From: Simplicispira sp. 125
GTDB taxonomy: Bacteria > Pseudomonadota > Gammaproteobacteria > Burkholderiales > Burkholderiaceae_C
Assembly (NCBI RefSeq): GCF_003096555.1
Contig: NZ_QEKM01000001.1
Coordinates: forward strand, 1,302,001 to 1,366,000
DNA: 64,000 nucleotides
Direction: 5' to 3'
Shown here one piece after another: positions 36,534 to 46,045 of this stretch. The number at the start of each line of letters is the position of its first letter. Position 1 is the stretch's first letter. The position numbers and the translations under genes were made by a program. The notes under the pieces were generated by a model. It was not told the origin of the DNA. It ran no database searches and saw only the letters and a list, made by a program, of their open reading frames with translations.

Positions 36534-38144
36534 TCAAGCCACAGTATCGACCTGCGTGGGGTCCAGAAACCGCTCTGCATAGCGCAGGTACACGCGCTGG
36601 GCCACAAACACCGCAAACAGATCGGGATCAATGTGCCCGTTGCGGGTCATTTTTTCCATGATGTCCAGCGCCTGCGACAGCTTCATGCCGCTCTTGTAGG
36701 GCCGGTCTGCAGCGGTCAGCGCCTCAAAAATATCGGCAATGCCCATCATGCGGGCCTGCACCGACATCTGCTCGCGCGTCAACCCGCGCGGGTAGCCCTT
36801 GCCGTCCATGCGCTCATGGTGCCCCCCGGCATATTCGGGCACGTTTTTCAGGTGCCGCGGCCAGGGCAGTGTCTCCAACATCTTGATGGTGGCGACGATG
36901 TGGTAGTTGATGGTGTCGCGCTCGGCCTGTGTGAGGGTGCCTGCACGAATGGTGAGGTTTTCCATTTCCTCGGCCGTGAGAAAGGTGGTCTGCACGCCCT
37001 CCACATTGCGCCACTGGCGCTGCATACCGATGGCACGCACGCGCAACTGGTCGGCGGGCTGCATGGACTCCACGCCTTTGTTGCAGCGCCGCAAAAAATC
37101 ACGATCGGCCTCGATACTTTGCAGCTTGCGCTGCAGGTTCGACTGGGCCACCGCTTCGGCCCCCGCATCCACCACCGGACGCAGGGCCAGTTGTGCACGC
37201 AGCGCTGCCAGCTCGGCATCACGCTTGAGCACCTCAAAGCGCGTGTCCACCAGGTCGATGCGGTCATAAATGGTCTGCAACTTGGTCGCCTTGTCCACCA
37301 CGTGCACCGGCGTCGTGATCTTGCCGCAATCGTGCAACAGGCCCGCCATCTGCAGTTCGTAGCGGTCGCGCTCGGTCATGTGAAACTCAGCCAGCGGCCC
37401 TTCGGTCGTGGCATCAGCGGCTTCGGCCAGCATCATGGTGAGCGCGGGTACACGCTCGCAATGCCCGCCGGTGTAGGGCGACTTTTCGTCGATGGCGATG
37501 TTGATGAGTTTGACGAAAGACTCGAACAAACGTTCGAGCTGCGAAATGAGCAACCGGTTCGACAGCGCAATAGCCGCCTGCGAGGCCAGCGATTCGGTCA
37601 GGCTCTGGTCGGCCTCCGAGAAAGCCACCACCTGCCCCGTTTCCGGGTCCAGGGCGTTGAGTAACTGCAGTACGCCAATGAGCTCGCCGTCGTGGTTTTT
37701 CATGGGCACGGTCAGAAACGACTGCGAACGATAGCCCGTGCGCTGGTCAAAGGCGCGCGTGCCAGAAAAGTCGAATCCCTCCTCGGCATAGGCGTCGGCA
37801 ATGTTCACCGTACGGTCGTGCAGGGCCGAATGCGCCGCCACCAGGGCATCGTTGGGCGAACCGTCGGCATGGCGCAGGGGCAGGTCAGGCAAGGCAATGC
37901 ACTGCCCTGTGGTGCCTCCCTGGCGAATGCCCAGGGAATCCGTGCGCATGATCTCGAAATGCAGGGCCGTGTGGTCGTCCGTCACGCTGTAGAGGGTGCC
38001 GCCATCAGCGCCGGTCAGGGTTTTGGCCGCTTCGAGGATGTTTTCCAGCAACCGTTCGATGTCGCGCTCACGCGAGAGCGCTGCGCCGATGCCGTTGAGC
38101 TGCTCCAGGCGGCGGAACAGATTCATTGCTGATGTTTTGCCCAT
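36534..38144 (-). CDS. GAF and HD-GYP domain protein, putative c-di-GMP phosphodiesterase
   Basis: The protein (536 residues from ATG 38144) has an N-terminal GAF domain (about 10-190, RLLENILEAAKTLTGADGGT) and a C-terminal HD-GYP domain with HDCGKITTPVHVVDKATKL and HHERMDGKGYPRGL, followed by ARMMGIADIFEALTAADRPYK. HD-GYP enzymes hydrolyse cyclic di-GMP. The segment between the HD and GYP motifs is unusually long (about 120 residues) and coiled-coil-like. The residue pattern is otherwise intact, so activity is likely. Confidence 0.9.
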   Translation of the reverse strand: MGKTSAMNLFRRLEQLNGIGAALSRERDIERLLENILEAAKTLTGADGGTLYSVTDDHTALHFEIMRTDSLGIRQGGTTGQCIALPDLPLRHADGSPNDALVAAHSALHDRTVNIADAYAEEGFDFSGTRAFDQRTGYRSQSFLTVPMKNHDGELIGVLQLLNALDPETGQVVAFSEADQSLTESLASQAAIALSNRLLISQLERLFESFVKLINIAIDEKSPYTGGHCERVPALTMMLAEAADATTEGPLAEFHMTERDRYELQMAGLLHDCGKITTPVHVVDKATKLQTIYDRIDLVDTRFEVLKRDAELAALRAQLALRPVVDAGAEAVAQSNLQRKLQSIEADRDFLRRCNKGVESMQPADQLRVRAIGMQRQWRNVEGVQTTFLTAEEMENLTIRAGTLTQAERDTINYHIVATIKMLETLPWPRHLKNVPEYAGGHHERMDGKGYPRGLTREQMSVQARMMGIADIFEALTAADRPYKSGMKLSQALDIMEKMTRNGHIDPDLFAVFVAQRVYLRYAERFLDPTQVDTVA

Positions 38145-38213
38145 GGCGATGCCTTCATTGCCAGCCTCCGCAGGCTGGATTGGCTGCCATGTTAGAGGCA
38201 AACGCCCCGCCCG

Positions 38214-38858
38214 TTACAACTGCTCAGATTCCAGCAGATGTTCTCCGGGCAGGCCCTGCAATGCGCCGTCGAGCAGCGCCTGCGCAATGCGCTGCGCTGT
38301 CACGGGCCGGTAGCGCCAGGGCACCAGTGGCCCGAACGCGCGCGCCACCCACAGGCCCGCCACCTCACCCGGCCGCGCCACATCGCGGTCGGCATTGATC
38401 AGCGAGGGCCGCACGATGGTGAGCGATGGGTAGCCCAGTGCACGCACGCCGTCTTCGGCCTGCGCCTTGGTGCGCAGGTAGAAATTGCCCTGGGCACTAG
38501 CCCCCAGCGAAGAGTTGAGAGCCATCCGCGTGGCACCGGCCTGCCGGGCCAGCCGCGCGGTGTCGATGACAAGGTCGCGGTCCACGGCCGCAAAGGCTGG
38601 TTGCGAGCCCGCCACCTTGATCGTGGTGCCCAGCGCACAAACCACGGCATCGGCCCGCCACCACGGCGCGGTGGCATCCAGCTGTGCAAAATCGGTGACG
38701 GGATTGAGCAGCTTTTCATGCGCTGCCAACGGGCGGCGCGTGGGAGCGATGACCTGGGCCACCCGGGAGTCGGCCAGGGCCTGGGCCAGCACTTCGCGGC
38801 CCACCGCGCCCGTGGCGCCCAGAAGCAGCAGGCGCAGAGGCTGGGCGATGGCCGTCAT
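38214..38858 (-). CDS. NAD(P)-binding Rossmann-fold protein
   Basis: The 214-residue protein has an N-terminal dinucleotide-binding loop (LLLLGATGAVGREVLAQAL) and the layout of short atypical SDR proteins of the oxidoreductase HTATIP2/YwnB kind (VVCALGTTIKVAGSQPAF, SLGASAQGNFYLRTKAQAE, TIVRPSLI). The substrate is unknown. The ATG at 38858 is 9 bases from the dsbB stop, so the two are co-transcribed, although no functional link is evident. Confidence 0.85.
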   Translation of the reverse strand: MTAIAQPLRLLLLGATGAVGREVLAQALADSRVAQVIAPTRRPLAAHEKLLNPVTDFAQLDATAPWWRADAVVCALGTTIKVAGSQPAFAAVDRDLVIDTARLARQAGATRMALNSSLGASAQGNFYLRTKAQAEDGVRALGYPSLTIVRPSLINADRDVARPGEVAGLWVARAFGPLVPWRYRPVTAQRIAQALLDGALQGLPGEHLLESEQL

Positions 38859-38866
38859 GGGGGGAT

Positions 38867-39379
38867 TCAGGCCCGGCCGGCACGCAGACCGCGCACCAGC
38901 AGCCACAGCATGGCGAGGCCGAACACCACGAACCAGACGAACGACCAGTTGGCAATGGAGCCGCCCAGGAAGGTCCAGTCAATGGCCGAGCAGTCGCCCG
39001 AGCCGCGGAAAATCATGGGAATCGACCGGCTGATGGGGTAGTTTTCGATCATGCCGTAGAAGTCGCGCCCGCATGTGGCCACCTCGGGCGGATACCACTG
39101 CAGCCAGCTCTGGCGCGCGGCGGTAAAGGCGCCAAAACCGCTGGACACCACCGCCAGCACGGCAAACGACATCCACCAGCCTTTTTTGCCTCCAAGGCTT
39201 GCCAAACCTGCGAAGACAGCTACCAAAATGAGAGCATAGCGCTGTACGATGCACATCGGGCAGGGCTCCAGGCCTACGACATGCTGCAGGTACATGCCAA
39301 AAGCCAGCATGGCCACACAGGCCACGCTGATCAGCGCCAGCACCCGGCGGGGCGCGTTATCAAACCAGTTTGCAATCAT
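38867..39379 (-). CDS. dsbB: Disulfide bond formation protein DsbB
   Basis: DsbB re-oxidises DsbA and passes electrons to quinones in the inner membrane. The 170-residue protein has four membrane spans and the two cysteine pairs: EPCPMCIVQRYA (CxxC in loop 1) and the pair in ATCGRDFYGM and GSGDCSAIDWTFLG (loop 2). The arginine after the first pair, needed for quinone binding, is present. Length is normal. Confidence 0.95.
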   Translation of the reverse strand: MIANWFDNAPRRVLALISVACVAMLAFGMYLQHVVGLEPCPMCIVQRYALILVAVFAGLASLGGKKGWWMSFAVLAVVSSGFGAFTAARQSWLQWYPPEVATCGRDFYGMIENYPISRSIPMIFRGSGDCSAIDWTFLGGSIANWSFVWFVVFGLAMLWLLVRGLRAGRA

Positions 39380-39412
39380 TCATCGCCTTGTCCAGCGCCC
39401 TGGGGCGCTTCA

Positions 39413-40522
39413 TTAGATACCGGAGGCCTGGTCCAGAAAAACCCGCGCACGGCGCGGCGTCACCACCAGCTCATCCCCCTCAGAAAAACCCATCTCCCGA
39501 TACTGCTGCGCGGGGATGTGCGCTTCAATCAGGGCTTCAGGGCTCGCATTGTCCGCTGCTTTGGTGGCGACCACGGGAATAAGTTCCAGCCGTGCGATGG
39601 GCCCCACCACAATGGCGCGGTCCAGCCGCGCAACGATGCCCAGGGGCTGCCCGGTGCCCGGCGTGTAGCGCTGCACATCCAGGTCATGGGGGCGCACATA
39701 GGCAGAAGCGGGGGCGTTTTGCGCCGCACTGTGTTCAGGCGCATCCATCTGCATGCCCTGCAGGTGCACCTGTCCTTCATGTGCCCGGCCGTGGAAGAGG
39801 TTCACATCGCCCAGAAACCCATACACAAACGGGCTGGCCGGGTGGTCCCACACCTGCTGGGGCGCGCCACTTTGCTCAATACGCCCCTGGTTGATGACCA
39901 CCACGCGGTCGGCCACTTCCAGCGCCTCTTCCTGGTCGTGGGTGACAAAGATGCTGGTGACGTGCAGCTCGTCGTGCAGGCGGCGCAGCCAGCGGCGCAG
40001 TTCCTTGCGCACCTTGGCGTCGAGTGCGCCAAAAGGCTCGTCGAGCAGCAGCACCTTGGGCTCCACCGCCAGGGCGCGGGCCAGCGCAATGCGCTGGCGC
40101 TGGCCGCCCGAGAGCTGCGACGGGTGGCGCTCGGCCAGCCAGTCGAGCTGCACCAGCTTGAGCAGGTCCATCACTTTGGTTTTGATCTGGGCTTCGCTCG
40201 GGCGCTCGCTGCGGGGCTTGACGCGCAGGCCAAAGGCCACGTTCTCAAACACCGTCATGTGCCGAAACAGGGCGTAGTGCTGGAACACGAAGCCCACGTT
40301 GCGCTCGCGCACATGTACGTCGGTGGTGTCTTCGCCGCTGAAATGGATGGTGCCCGCATCGGCCGTCTCCAGCCCGGCGATGATGCGCAGCAGCGTGGTT
40401 TTACCGCAGCCGGACGGCCCTAGCAGTGCAATCAGTTCGCCCGACGCAATGTCCAGGCTTACATCGCGCAGGGCGTGAAAATCGCCAAACTGTTTACTGA
40501 CGTTGCGGATTTCGATACTCAT
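39413..40522 (-). CDS. cysA: Sulfate/thiosulfate ABC transporter ATP-binding protein CysA
   Basis: CysA is the ATPase of the CysTWA sulfate importer. The 369-residue protein has Walker [13 protein letters not shown], signature [15 protein letters not shown], Walker [13 protein letters not shown] and the H-loop [13 protein letters not shown], then a C-terminal TOBE domain ([14 protein letters not shown]). It is last in the cysP-T-W-A order; its start is 12 bases after the cysW stop. Confidence 0.96.
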   Translation of the reverse strand: MSIEIRNVSKQFGDFHALRDVSLDIASGELIALLGPSGCGKTTLLRIIAGLETADAGTIHFSGEDTTDVHVRERNVGFVFQHYALFRHMTVFENVAFGLRVKPRSERPSEAQIKTKVMDLLKLVQLDWLAERHPSQLSGGQRQRIALARALAVEPKVLLLDEPFGALDAKVRKELRRWLRRLHDELHVTSIFVTHDQEEALEVADRVVVINQGRIEQSGAPQQVWDHPASPFVYGFLGDVNLFHGRAHEGQVHLQGMQMDAPEHSAAQNAPASAYVRPHDLDVQRYTPGTGQPLGIVARLDRAIVVGPIARLELIPVVATKAADNASPEALIEAHIPAQQYREMGFSEGDELVVTPRRARVFLDQASGI

Positions 40523-40534
40523 TGTTTTATTCCT

Positions 40535-41440
40535 TCAGCGCGCGGGCGTTGCAACGGTGGGCGCGGGGCGCTCGGGTGGCGACTCGGCCGCTGCCTTCAA
40601 TTCCTGTTCGCTTTTCCACTCGGCAATCGACTTGATGACCAGGGTGACCAGCGCCAGCAGCGCCAGCAGCGAGGCGGCGGCGAATGCGGCCACGGATTGG
40701 TATTCGTTGTAGAGGATTTCGACATGCAGCGGAATGGTGTTGGTCTGCCCGCGAATGTGGCCCGACACCACCGACACCGCGCCGAACTCGCCCATAGCGC
40801 GCGCATTGCACAGGATCACCCCGTACAACAGGCCCCACTTGATGTTGGGCAGCGTCACGTACCAGAAGGTCTGCCAGCCCGTGGCACCCAGCACGATGGC
40901 GGCCTGCTCCTCGTCGTTGCCCTGCGCCTGCATCAGCGGGATCAGCTCGCGCGCGATGAACGGAAAGGTCACGAACACGGTGGCCAGCACGATGCCCGGC
41001 ACGGCAAAGATGATCTTGATGTCGTGCTCTTGCAACCACGGCCCGATCCAGCCGTTGGCACCAAACATCAGCACATACACCAGGCCCGCCACCACGGGCG
41101 ACACCGAGAACGGCAGGTCCACCAGCGTGGTCAGGAAGGCCTTGCCCTTGAACTCGTACTTGGCGATGCACCAGGCCGCCGCCACACCGAACACCAGGTT
41201 CAGCGGCACGGCGATGAGCGCGGTGATCAGCGTGAGCTTGATGGCCGACCAGGCATCGGGCTCGCGCAGGCCTTCGAGGTAGGCGCCAAAGCCCTTGCGC
41301 AGCGCCTCGGCAAACACGGCCGCGAGCGGCAACACCAGAAACAGCAGCATGAAAAGCAGTGCCACCGCGATCAACGTGTAGCGCACCCAGGGTGCCTCGG
41401 TGGTGCCGGCGCGTGCGCGGCGAACAGTACGGGTATTCAT
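40535..41440 (-). CDS. cysW: Sulfate ABC transporter permease CysW
   Basis: This is one of the two membrane subunits of the sulfate importer. The 301-residue protein has six spans and the permease EAA motif ([29 protein letters not shown]), with [20 protein letters not shown] typical of CysW. The ATG at 41440 gives the standard length; the frame extends upstream through a repeat without coding character. Confidence 0.94.
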   Translation of the reverse strand: MNTRTVRRARAGTTEAPWVRYTLIAVALLFMLLFLVLPLAAVFAEALRKGFGAYLEGLREPDAWSAIKLTLITALIAVPLNLVFGVAAAWCIAKYEFKGKAFLTTLVDLPFSVSPVVAGLVYVLMFGANGWIGPWLQEHDIKIIFAVPGIVLATVFVTFPFIARELIPLMQAQGNDEEQAAIVLGATGWQTFWYVTLPNIKWGLLYGVILCNARAMGEFGAVSVVSGHIRGQTNTIPLHVEILYNEYQSVAAFAAASLLALLALVTLVIKSIAEWKSEQELKAAAESPPERPAPTVATPAR

Positions 41441-41529
41441 ATCAGCGTTCCATGGCACGTTGTGCTTGGAGCAGACGCGGCCCAGGCCAATGCACCCGTG
41501 GAACGGGCTCTGCCAGGCCACCGGGTGCG

Positions 41530-41578
41530 TCCCCCTCCCGAAGGAGAGGGGGATGGCACGAAGCGATTCAGGGGGTGT
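41530..41578. repeat. REP-like hairpin element between cysT and cysW
   Basis: CCCCCTCC, then GGAGAGGGGG, form a hairpin followed by GATGGCACGAAGCGATTC and GGGGGTGTT. A related element lies at 42511-42577 between cysP and cysT, sharing the hairpin, the AGGGGGAaGGC part and the GGGGGTGTT end. Confidence 0.6.
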
Positions 41579-41579
41579 T

Positions 41580-42419
41580 TCATGCTTTTCGGCGCTGCCA
41601 GGCCTGCAGCGCATTGATGACAAGCAGCAATACAAACGAAATCATCAGCATCACCACCGCAACCGCCGTGGCGCCCGCATAGTCGTATTGCTCGAGCTTG
41701 CCGATGATGATGAGGGGCGTGATCTCGGACACCATGGGCATGTTGCCCGCGATGAAAATGACCGACCCGTATTCACCCACCGCCCGCGCGAACGCCATGG
41801 CAAAGCCGGTGAGCAAGGCCGGGGTGATCGAGGGCAGGATGACCTTGGTGAAGGTCTGCCAGCGCGTGGCGCCCAGGCAAGTGGCGGCTTCTTCCAGTTC
41901 TTTTTCGGCGTCTTCGAGCACGGGCTGCACGGTGCGCACCACAAAGGGCAAGCCAATGAAAATCAGCGCGATGACGATACCAGCAGGCTTGAACGCGAGT
42001 TGAATGCCCATGGGCTCCAGGTACTGCCCCACCCAGCCATTGCCCGCCAGCAAAGCAGTCAGCGAGATACCGGCCACTGCCGTGGGCAAGGCAAACGGCA
42101 AGTCCACCAGTGCATCCATGATTTTTTTGCCCGGAAACTGGTAGCGCACCAGTACCCAGGCGATCAGCAGCCCGAAAAACAGATTCACCACAGCGGCGAT
42201 GAACGACGCGCCAAACGTGAGCCGGTACGAGGCCAGCACGCGCGGCGCGCTGATGGCTGTCCAGAACTGGTCCCAGGTGAGCGTGAAGGTTTTGAACACC
42301 AGCGCCGACAGCGGGATGAGCACGATGATGCTCAGATAAAACAGGGTGTAACCCAGCGTCAGACCGAAACCGGGCAGCACCCGTTTGGCACTCCTGCGAG
42401 TGCCTCTCTTGTCATTCAT
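41580..42419 (-). CDS. cysT: Sulfate ABC transporter permease CysT (CysU)
   Basis: This is the partner membrane subunit to CysW. The 279-residue protein has six predicted spans, the [20 protein letters not shown] region and the EAA motif ([21 protein letters not shown]) that contacts CysA, then [17 protein letters not shown]. It follows cysP after 161 bases holding a REP-like repeat and precedes cysW after 139 bases holding another. Confidence 0.95.
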   Translation of the reverse strand: MNDKRGTRRSAKRVLPGFGLTLGYTLFYLSIIVLIPLSALVFKTFTLTWDQFWTAISAPRVLASYRLTFGASFIAAVVNLFFGLLIAWVLVRYQFPGKKIMDALVDLPFALPTAVAGISLTALLAGNGWVGQYLEPMGIQLAFKPAGIVIALIFIGLPFVVRTVQPVLEDAEKELEEAATCLGATRWQTFTKVILPSITPALLTGFAMAFARAVGEYGSVIFIAGNMPMVSEITPLIIIGKLEQYDYAGATAVAVVMLMISFVLLLVINALQAWQRRKA

Positions 42420-42510
42420 AGGAATTTATTCGTTGCCCACCGCCGACGGAAACTGGCGCACCCCAGGCCAGCGGCCACCATGCAAACGCCGCCCCGCAGC
42501 ACTGGTGGCG

Positions 42511-42577
42511 TTCACCCTCCGCGAGCGCAGCGAAGCAAAGAGGGGGAAGGCGCCGCAGGCGACTTGGGGGGTGTTCA
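42511..42577. repeat. REP-like hairpin element between cysP and cysT
   Basis: CACCCTCC, GCGAGCGCAGCGAAGC and AGAGGGGGAAGGCGCC form a stem-loop ending in GGGGGGTGTT, related to the element at 41530. Such elements can act as mRNA-stability or partial termination signals and would let cysP be made in excess of the permeases. Confidence 0.6.
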
Positions 42578-42580
42578 CTA

Positions 42581-43576
42581 TTACTTGGCACCCGGCGTGT
42601 AGAGCTTGTCGAACTGGCCGCCGTCGTTGAAATGCACTTTCTGCGCTTCGGTCAGGCTGCCGAAATACTTGGCCACGGTGAACTGCTTGAGTGGCTTGAA
42701 AGTGCTGGCGTATTTTTTGAGCACGGCTTCCGAACGCGGGCGAATGGCGTGTTTGGCCGCGATCTCTTGCGCCTCTTCCGAGTACAGGTAGTCCAGGTAG
42801 GCCTTGGCCAGCTGCGCCGTGCCTTTTTTGGCGACGGTGCGCTCCACCACAGCCACGGGGTTTTCAGCCACCACGCTGACCGAGGGGTATACCACGTCGA
42901 CCTTGCCCTTGCCAAACTCGCGCTCGACCGACACCACTTCCGACTCAAACGTGATCAGCACATCACCAATGTTGCGCTGCAGGAAGGTGGCCGTGGCATC
43001 GCGCCCGCCCTTGGCCAGCACCGGCACGTTCTTGTAGAGCTTGCCCACGAACTCGGCCGCCTGCGCCTCGGTGCCGCCCTTCTCGCGCACGGCGCCCCAC
43101 GCGGCCAGATAGGCATAGCGGCCATTGCCGCCGGTCTTGGGGTTGACGACGATGACCTGCACGCCGGGCTTGGTCAGGTCGTCCCAGTCCTTGATGTTCT
43201 TGGGATTGCCGTTGCGCACCAGGAACAGCATGGTCGAGGTGGTGGGCGATGCGTCGTGCGGAAACTTCTTGGCCCAGTCCTTGGCCACCACGCCGTTGTC
43301 GGCCAGAAACTGCACATCGGTGGTGGTGTTCATGGTCACCACATCGGCGGCCAGGCCATCGTTCACGGCGCGCGCCTGGGCGCTGGAGCCTGCGTGCGAC
43401 TGGTCCACCTTCACGTCCTGGCCCGTCGTTTTTTTGTAGTGAGCCACGAAAGCGGTGTTGTAGTCCTTGTAAAACTCACGCGCCACGTCGTAGGACACGT
43501 TGAGCAGTGCATTTTGCGCAGAGGCAAGCGAGCTGGCACCCAGGGCAAGGCTGGCAAGAAGGAGGCGAATTTTCAT
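42581..43576 (-). CDS. cysP: Periplasmic sulfate-binding protein, CysP/Sbp type
   Basis: The 331-residue protein has a signal peptide (MKIRLLLASLALGASSLASA, cleaved before QNAL) and the sulfate-binding fold: LLNVSYDVAREFYKDYN, VDQSHAGSSAQARAV, DVVTMNTTTD and VVNPKTGGNGRYAYLAAWG. It delivers sulfate to CysTWA encoded downstream. The ATG at 43576 yields the signal peptide; the upstream in-frame part is promoter DNA. Confidence 0.94.
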   Translation of the reverse strand: MKIRLLLASLALGASSLASAQNALLNVSYDVAREFYKDYNTAFVAHYKKTTGQDVKVDQSHAGSSAQARAVNDGLAADVVTMNTTTDVQFLADNGVVAKDWAKKFPHDASPTTSTMLFLVRNGNPKNIKDWDDLTKPGVQVIVVNPKTGGNGRYAYLAAWGAVREKGGTEAQAAEFVGKLYKNVPVLAKGGRDATATFLQRNIGDVLITFESEVVSVEREFGKGKVDVVYPSVSVVAENPVAVVERTVAKKGTAQLAKAYLDYLYSEEAQEIAAKHAIRPRSEAVLKKYASTFKPLKQFTVAKYFGSLTEAQKVHFNDGGQFDKLYTPGAK

Positions 43577-43636
43577 GGCGGGCAGAGCGCGCAGGGCGCT
43601 ATAAAAACGGGAATGGCACCATTGTGCGGAGCATGC

Positions 43637-43655
43637 TTTAAAACTCAAACGAATA
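43637..43655 (-). promoter_or_regulatory. Shared sulfur-gene promoter box, cysP copy
   Basis: TTTAAAACTCAAACGAATA here and TTAAAAACTGAAACGAATA at 60378-60396 lie 61 and 66 bases upstream of the two sulfate-binding protein genes. On the coding strand both read TATTCGTTT(G/C)AGTTTT. The shared sequence suggests one activator, most simply CysB. Confidence 0.6.
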
Positions 43656-43721
43656 TTTGTTTGTAAAGTCATTCCAAAAACACATATCAAACGCGACAGT
43701 CATTGGGACTCGTTTTATGAT

Positions 43722-43957
43722 CCTAGAAACGGCAGTTGGATGAGTCCGCCGGTGCCGTGATCTGGGAGCCAGGCAAGATGAGACGACGCGGCGGGCTCCT
43801 GCCCGCAAAGAGGAACAACGCCGCATGGCACGCCCTGAGCGCGGTGCTGGCGGATGCATAACGCTCTCACCCATCAGGTGAACACCATCGAAGCCATCAA
43901 CGATAGCTTTCATGCGGCTTGGCAAAAGATATAAAGCGGTCAACTGCCGTTTCTAGG
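43722..43957. mobile_element. MITE-like element, 236 bp, with 5-bp target duplication
   Basis: Perfect 17-bp inverted ends CCTAGAAACGGCAGTTG (43722-43738 and 43941-43957) are flanked by the direct repeat ATGAT (43717-43721 and 43958-43962). No transposase is encoded in 236 bases. It lies in the 401-base gap between divergent cysP and the TDT transporter gene, and its right end is 20 bases from the latter's start. Confidence 0.85.
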
Positions 43958-43977
43958 ATGATGGCGCTCACTTGCTT

Positions 43978-45054
43978 ATGGCCCCCACCGTGACCCCTGC
44001 GCTTGCTCCACCCACCATGCCCGGTTGGCGCCCCGCTTTGGCGGCTATGTCGCCCGCCAACTTTGGCATGGTCATGGCGACCGGCATCGTGTCCATTGCC
44101 GCCCACATGCTGGGGCTGCGCGCACTTGCCTTGGCGCTGTTTGCGCTCAACCTGGGGCTGTATGCCGTGCTGTGGGTTTTGTACCTGGCGCGCCTGGCCT
44201 TGTTTCGCCAACGTTTTCTGGACGACTTGCTGGGCCATTTGCGCGGCCCGGCCTTTTTTACCTCAGTGGCAGCAACCAATGTGCTGGGCAGCCAGTGCCT
44301 GCTACTGGTGGGCTGGACGGGCGCTGGCTTGGCGCTCTGGGGCTTGGGCCTGGGGTTATGGCTGCTGCTGACCTACACCATCTTCACTGCGCTGACGATC
44401 AAAGAGAACAAGCCAACGCTGGACCGGGGTATCAGCGGCGGCTGGCTGCTGGCTGTTGTCGCCACGCAATCGGTGGCCGTGCTCAGCGCACTGCTGGCCA
44501 CGCACATTGGGCAGCCCTACCGGCTGGAGCTGAACTTTTTTGCGCTCTCCATGTGGCTGTGGGGCGGCATGCTCTACATCTGGATGATGTCGCTCATCTT
44601 CTACCGCTATACCTTCTTCCCCTTCAGCCCGGGGGACCTGGCGCCGCCCTACTGGATCAACATGGGCGCAATGGCCATTTCGACCTTGGCCGGGTCGCTG
44701 CTCATCGTCAACACGCCGGACGCGCCTTTTCTGGCATCGCTGCTCCCTTTTCTGAAAGGTTTCACCGTGTTTTACTGGGCCACCGGCACCTGGTGGATCC
44801 CCATGCTGCTGGTGCTGGCCGTCTGGCGCTATGGCGTGAAGCGGTTTGGGCTACGGTATGACCCACTGTATTGGGGCGCCGTGTTCCCGCTGGGCATGTA
44901 TGCCGCCAGCACCCAGGAAATGCGGCTGGCCATGGGTTTTGACTTTCTCGGCGCGCTACCACCGGTTTTCCTGGTGGCGGCCTGTGCCACCTGGACTGCG
45001 GCACTCGTGGGTGCGGCCCGGCAGGCCTGGCGCATCGTGTGGTCGAAAGGCTGA
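43978..45054 (+). CDS. TDT-family transporter (TehA/SLAC1-like)
   Basis: This 358-residue inner-membrane protein has ten predicted spans and the TDT-family opening FGMVMATGIVSIAAHMLGL, plus ALTIKENKPTLDRGISGGWLL. Family members (TehA, Mae1, SLAC1, SSU1) move dicarboxylates, sulfite or small anions; the substrate here is not evident. Next to sulfate-transport genes, sulfite efflux is one possibility. The ATG at 43978 has no good ribosome-binding site, and its native promoter may have been displaced by the adjacent MITE. Confidence 0.88.
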   Translation: MAPTVTPALAPPTMPGWRPALAAMSPANFGMVMATGIVSIAAHMLGLRALALALFALNLGLYAVLWVLYLARLALFRQRFLDDLLGHLRGPAFFTSVAATNVLGSQCLLLVGWTGAGLALWGLGLGLWLLLTYTIFTALTIKENKPTLDRGISGGWLLAVVATQSVAVLSALLATHIGQPYRLELNFFALSMWLWGGMLYIWMMSLIFYRYTFFPFSPGDLAPPYWINMGAMAISTLAGSLLIVNTPDAPFLASLLPFLKGFTVFYWATGTWWIPMLLVLAVWRYGVKRFGLRYDPLYWGAVFPLGMYAASTQEMRLAMGFDFLGALPPVFLVAACATWTAALVGAARQAWRIVWSKG

Positions 45055-45058
45055 GGGT

Positions 45059-45925
45059 TTAAAACCGCACCGCCTCGAAGGCGGGGTGCAACTCGTCGAT
45101 CCAGTGGTTCAGCTCTTCGTCTGACACATGCAAGTGCTGCAGGCAGGCCTGTCCATGCTGATGCCACTCGCGCGAGGGCTCCAGCCCTTCGTGGTGGTTC
45201 ACCAGGTATTCGGCCAGCAAGCCCAGCGCCACCAGTTGCCGCACCACCACGCTAAAACGTTCTTCCCGCAGGCAGCTAAAGTCATGGTGCAACCAGATGG
45301 CCTGCGCCACATCGCCCGGCAGATGCCAGGTGCGCGCCACAATCGCGCCCACCACGGCGTGGTCGGTGCGGTGGCTGGCGTTTTCGGTCTGGGTAAAGGT
45401 GCGGTCCTTGCGGGCCAGGGCCTCGGTCACCGTGCTGGCGTAGCCGCGCACCGCCTTGACCAGCACCGGCATGCCCACATGGCAGAACAGGCCAAAGCTG
45501 TAACCCAGGCCCGGGTCAAAGCTGTAGAGCTGGTGGCCCATGTGTTCACAGGCCATGGCCCGGCGTTGCGAGCTTTCCCAGAAATGCTCCAGCAAGGGGG
45601 AGCGCACCTGCAGCGCATGGCGCGTGATGAAGGCCGAAAGCAGTTCTACCGACGGGCGCAGGCCCAGCACCGTCAGCGCCATGCCCACGGTCTGTACCGG
45701 CTGGGTCAGGCCATAGAGCGGGCTGTTGGCCTGGCGGATCAGCGCCGCCGCCATGGCCACATCGGACGAGGCCAGTTGGTCCAGGGCGCCCGCGTCGGGT
45801 TCAGGTTGCGCCAGGATGCTCTGCAGGCGCAGCAACGATTCGGGGCACGGCGGTATCACGATGGCACGCACCGATGAGATTCGGCGTGCGTTCTGTATCT
45901 CTTGGTCAATCGGATGGGGGGTCAC
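45059..45925 (-). CDS. HDOD domain protein
   Basis: This 288-residue cytoplasmic protein has a single HDOD domain: IPPCPESLLRLQSILAQPEPD, LASSDVAMAAALIRQANSPLYGL, VQTVGMALTVLGLRPSVELL and GLFCHVGMPVL. HDOD proteins are non-catalytic HD relatives linked to signalling, motility and stress control. The last codons are 4 bases from the stop of the convergent transporter gene. Confidence 0.9.
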   Translation of the reverse strand: MTPHPIDQEIQNARRISSVRAIVIPPCPESLLRLQSILAQPEPDAGALDQLASSDVAMAAALIRQANSPLYGLTQPVQTVGMALTVLGLRPSVELLSAFITRHALQVRSPLLEHFWESSQRRAMACEHMGHQLYSFDPGLGYSFGLFCHVGMPVLVKAVRGYASTVTEALARKDRTFTQTENASHRTDHAVVGAIVARTWHLPGDVAQAIWLHHDFSCLREERFSVVVRQLVALGLLAEYLVNHHEGLEPSREWHQHGQACLQHLHVSDEELNHWIDELHPAFEAVRF

Positions 45926-46045
45926 GTCGTCTTCCTGGCTATTCCAGGCGGCGCATCACGCCACCCTGTCCGCTTTGTTGCAATTGCTTGCATTGTGGCG
46001 GCAAAACAGATCCCCAAAGAATCGCCTGGCCATTTTGTCCAGCCG

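Noticed and set aside
39394..39409. AGCGCC-CTGG-GGCGCT hairpin downstream of cysA
   Set aside because: The stem is short and not followed by a T run on the minus strand, so I do not call it a terminator.
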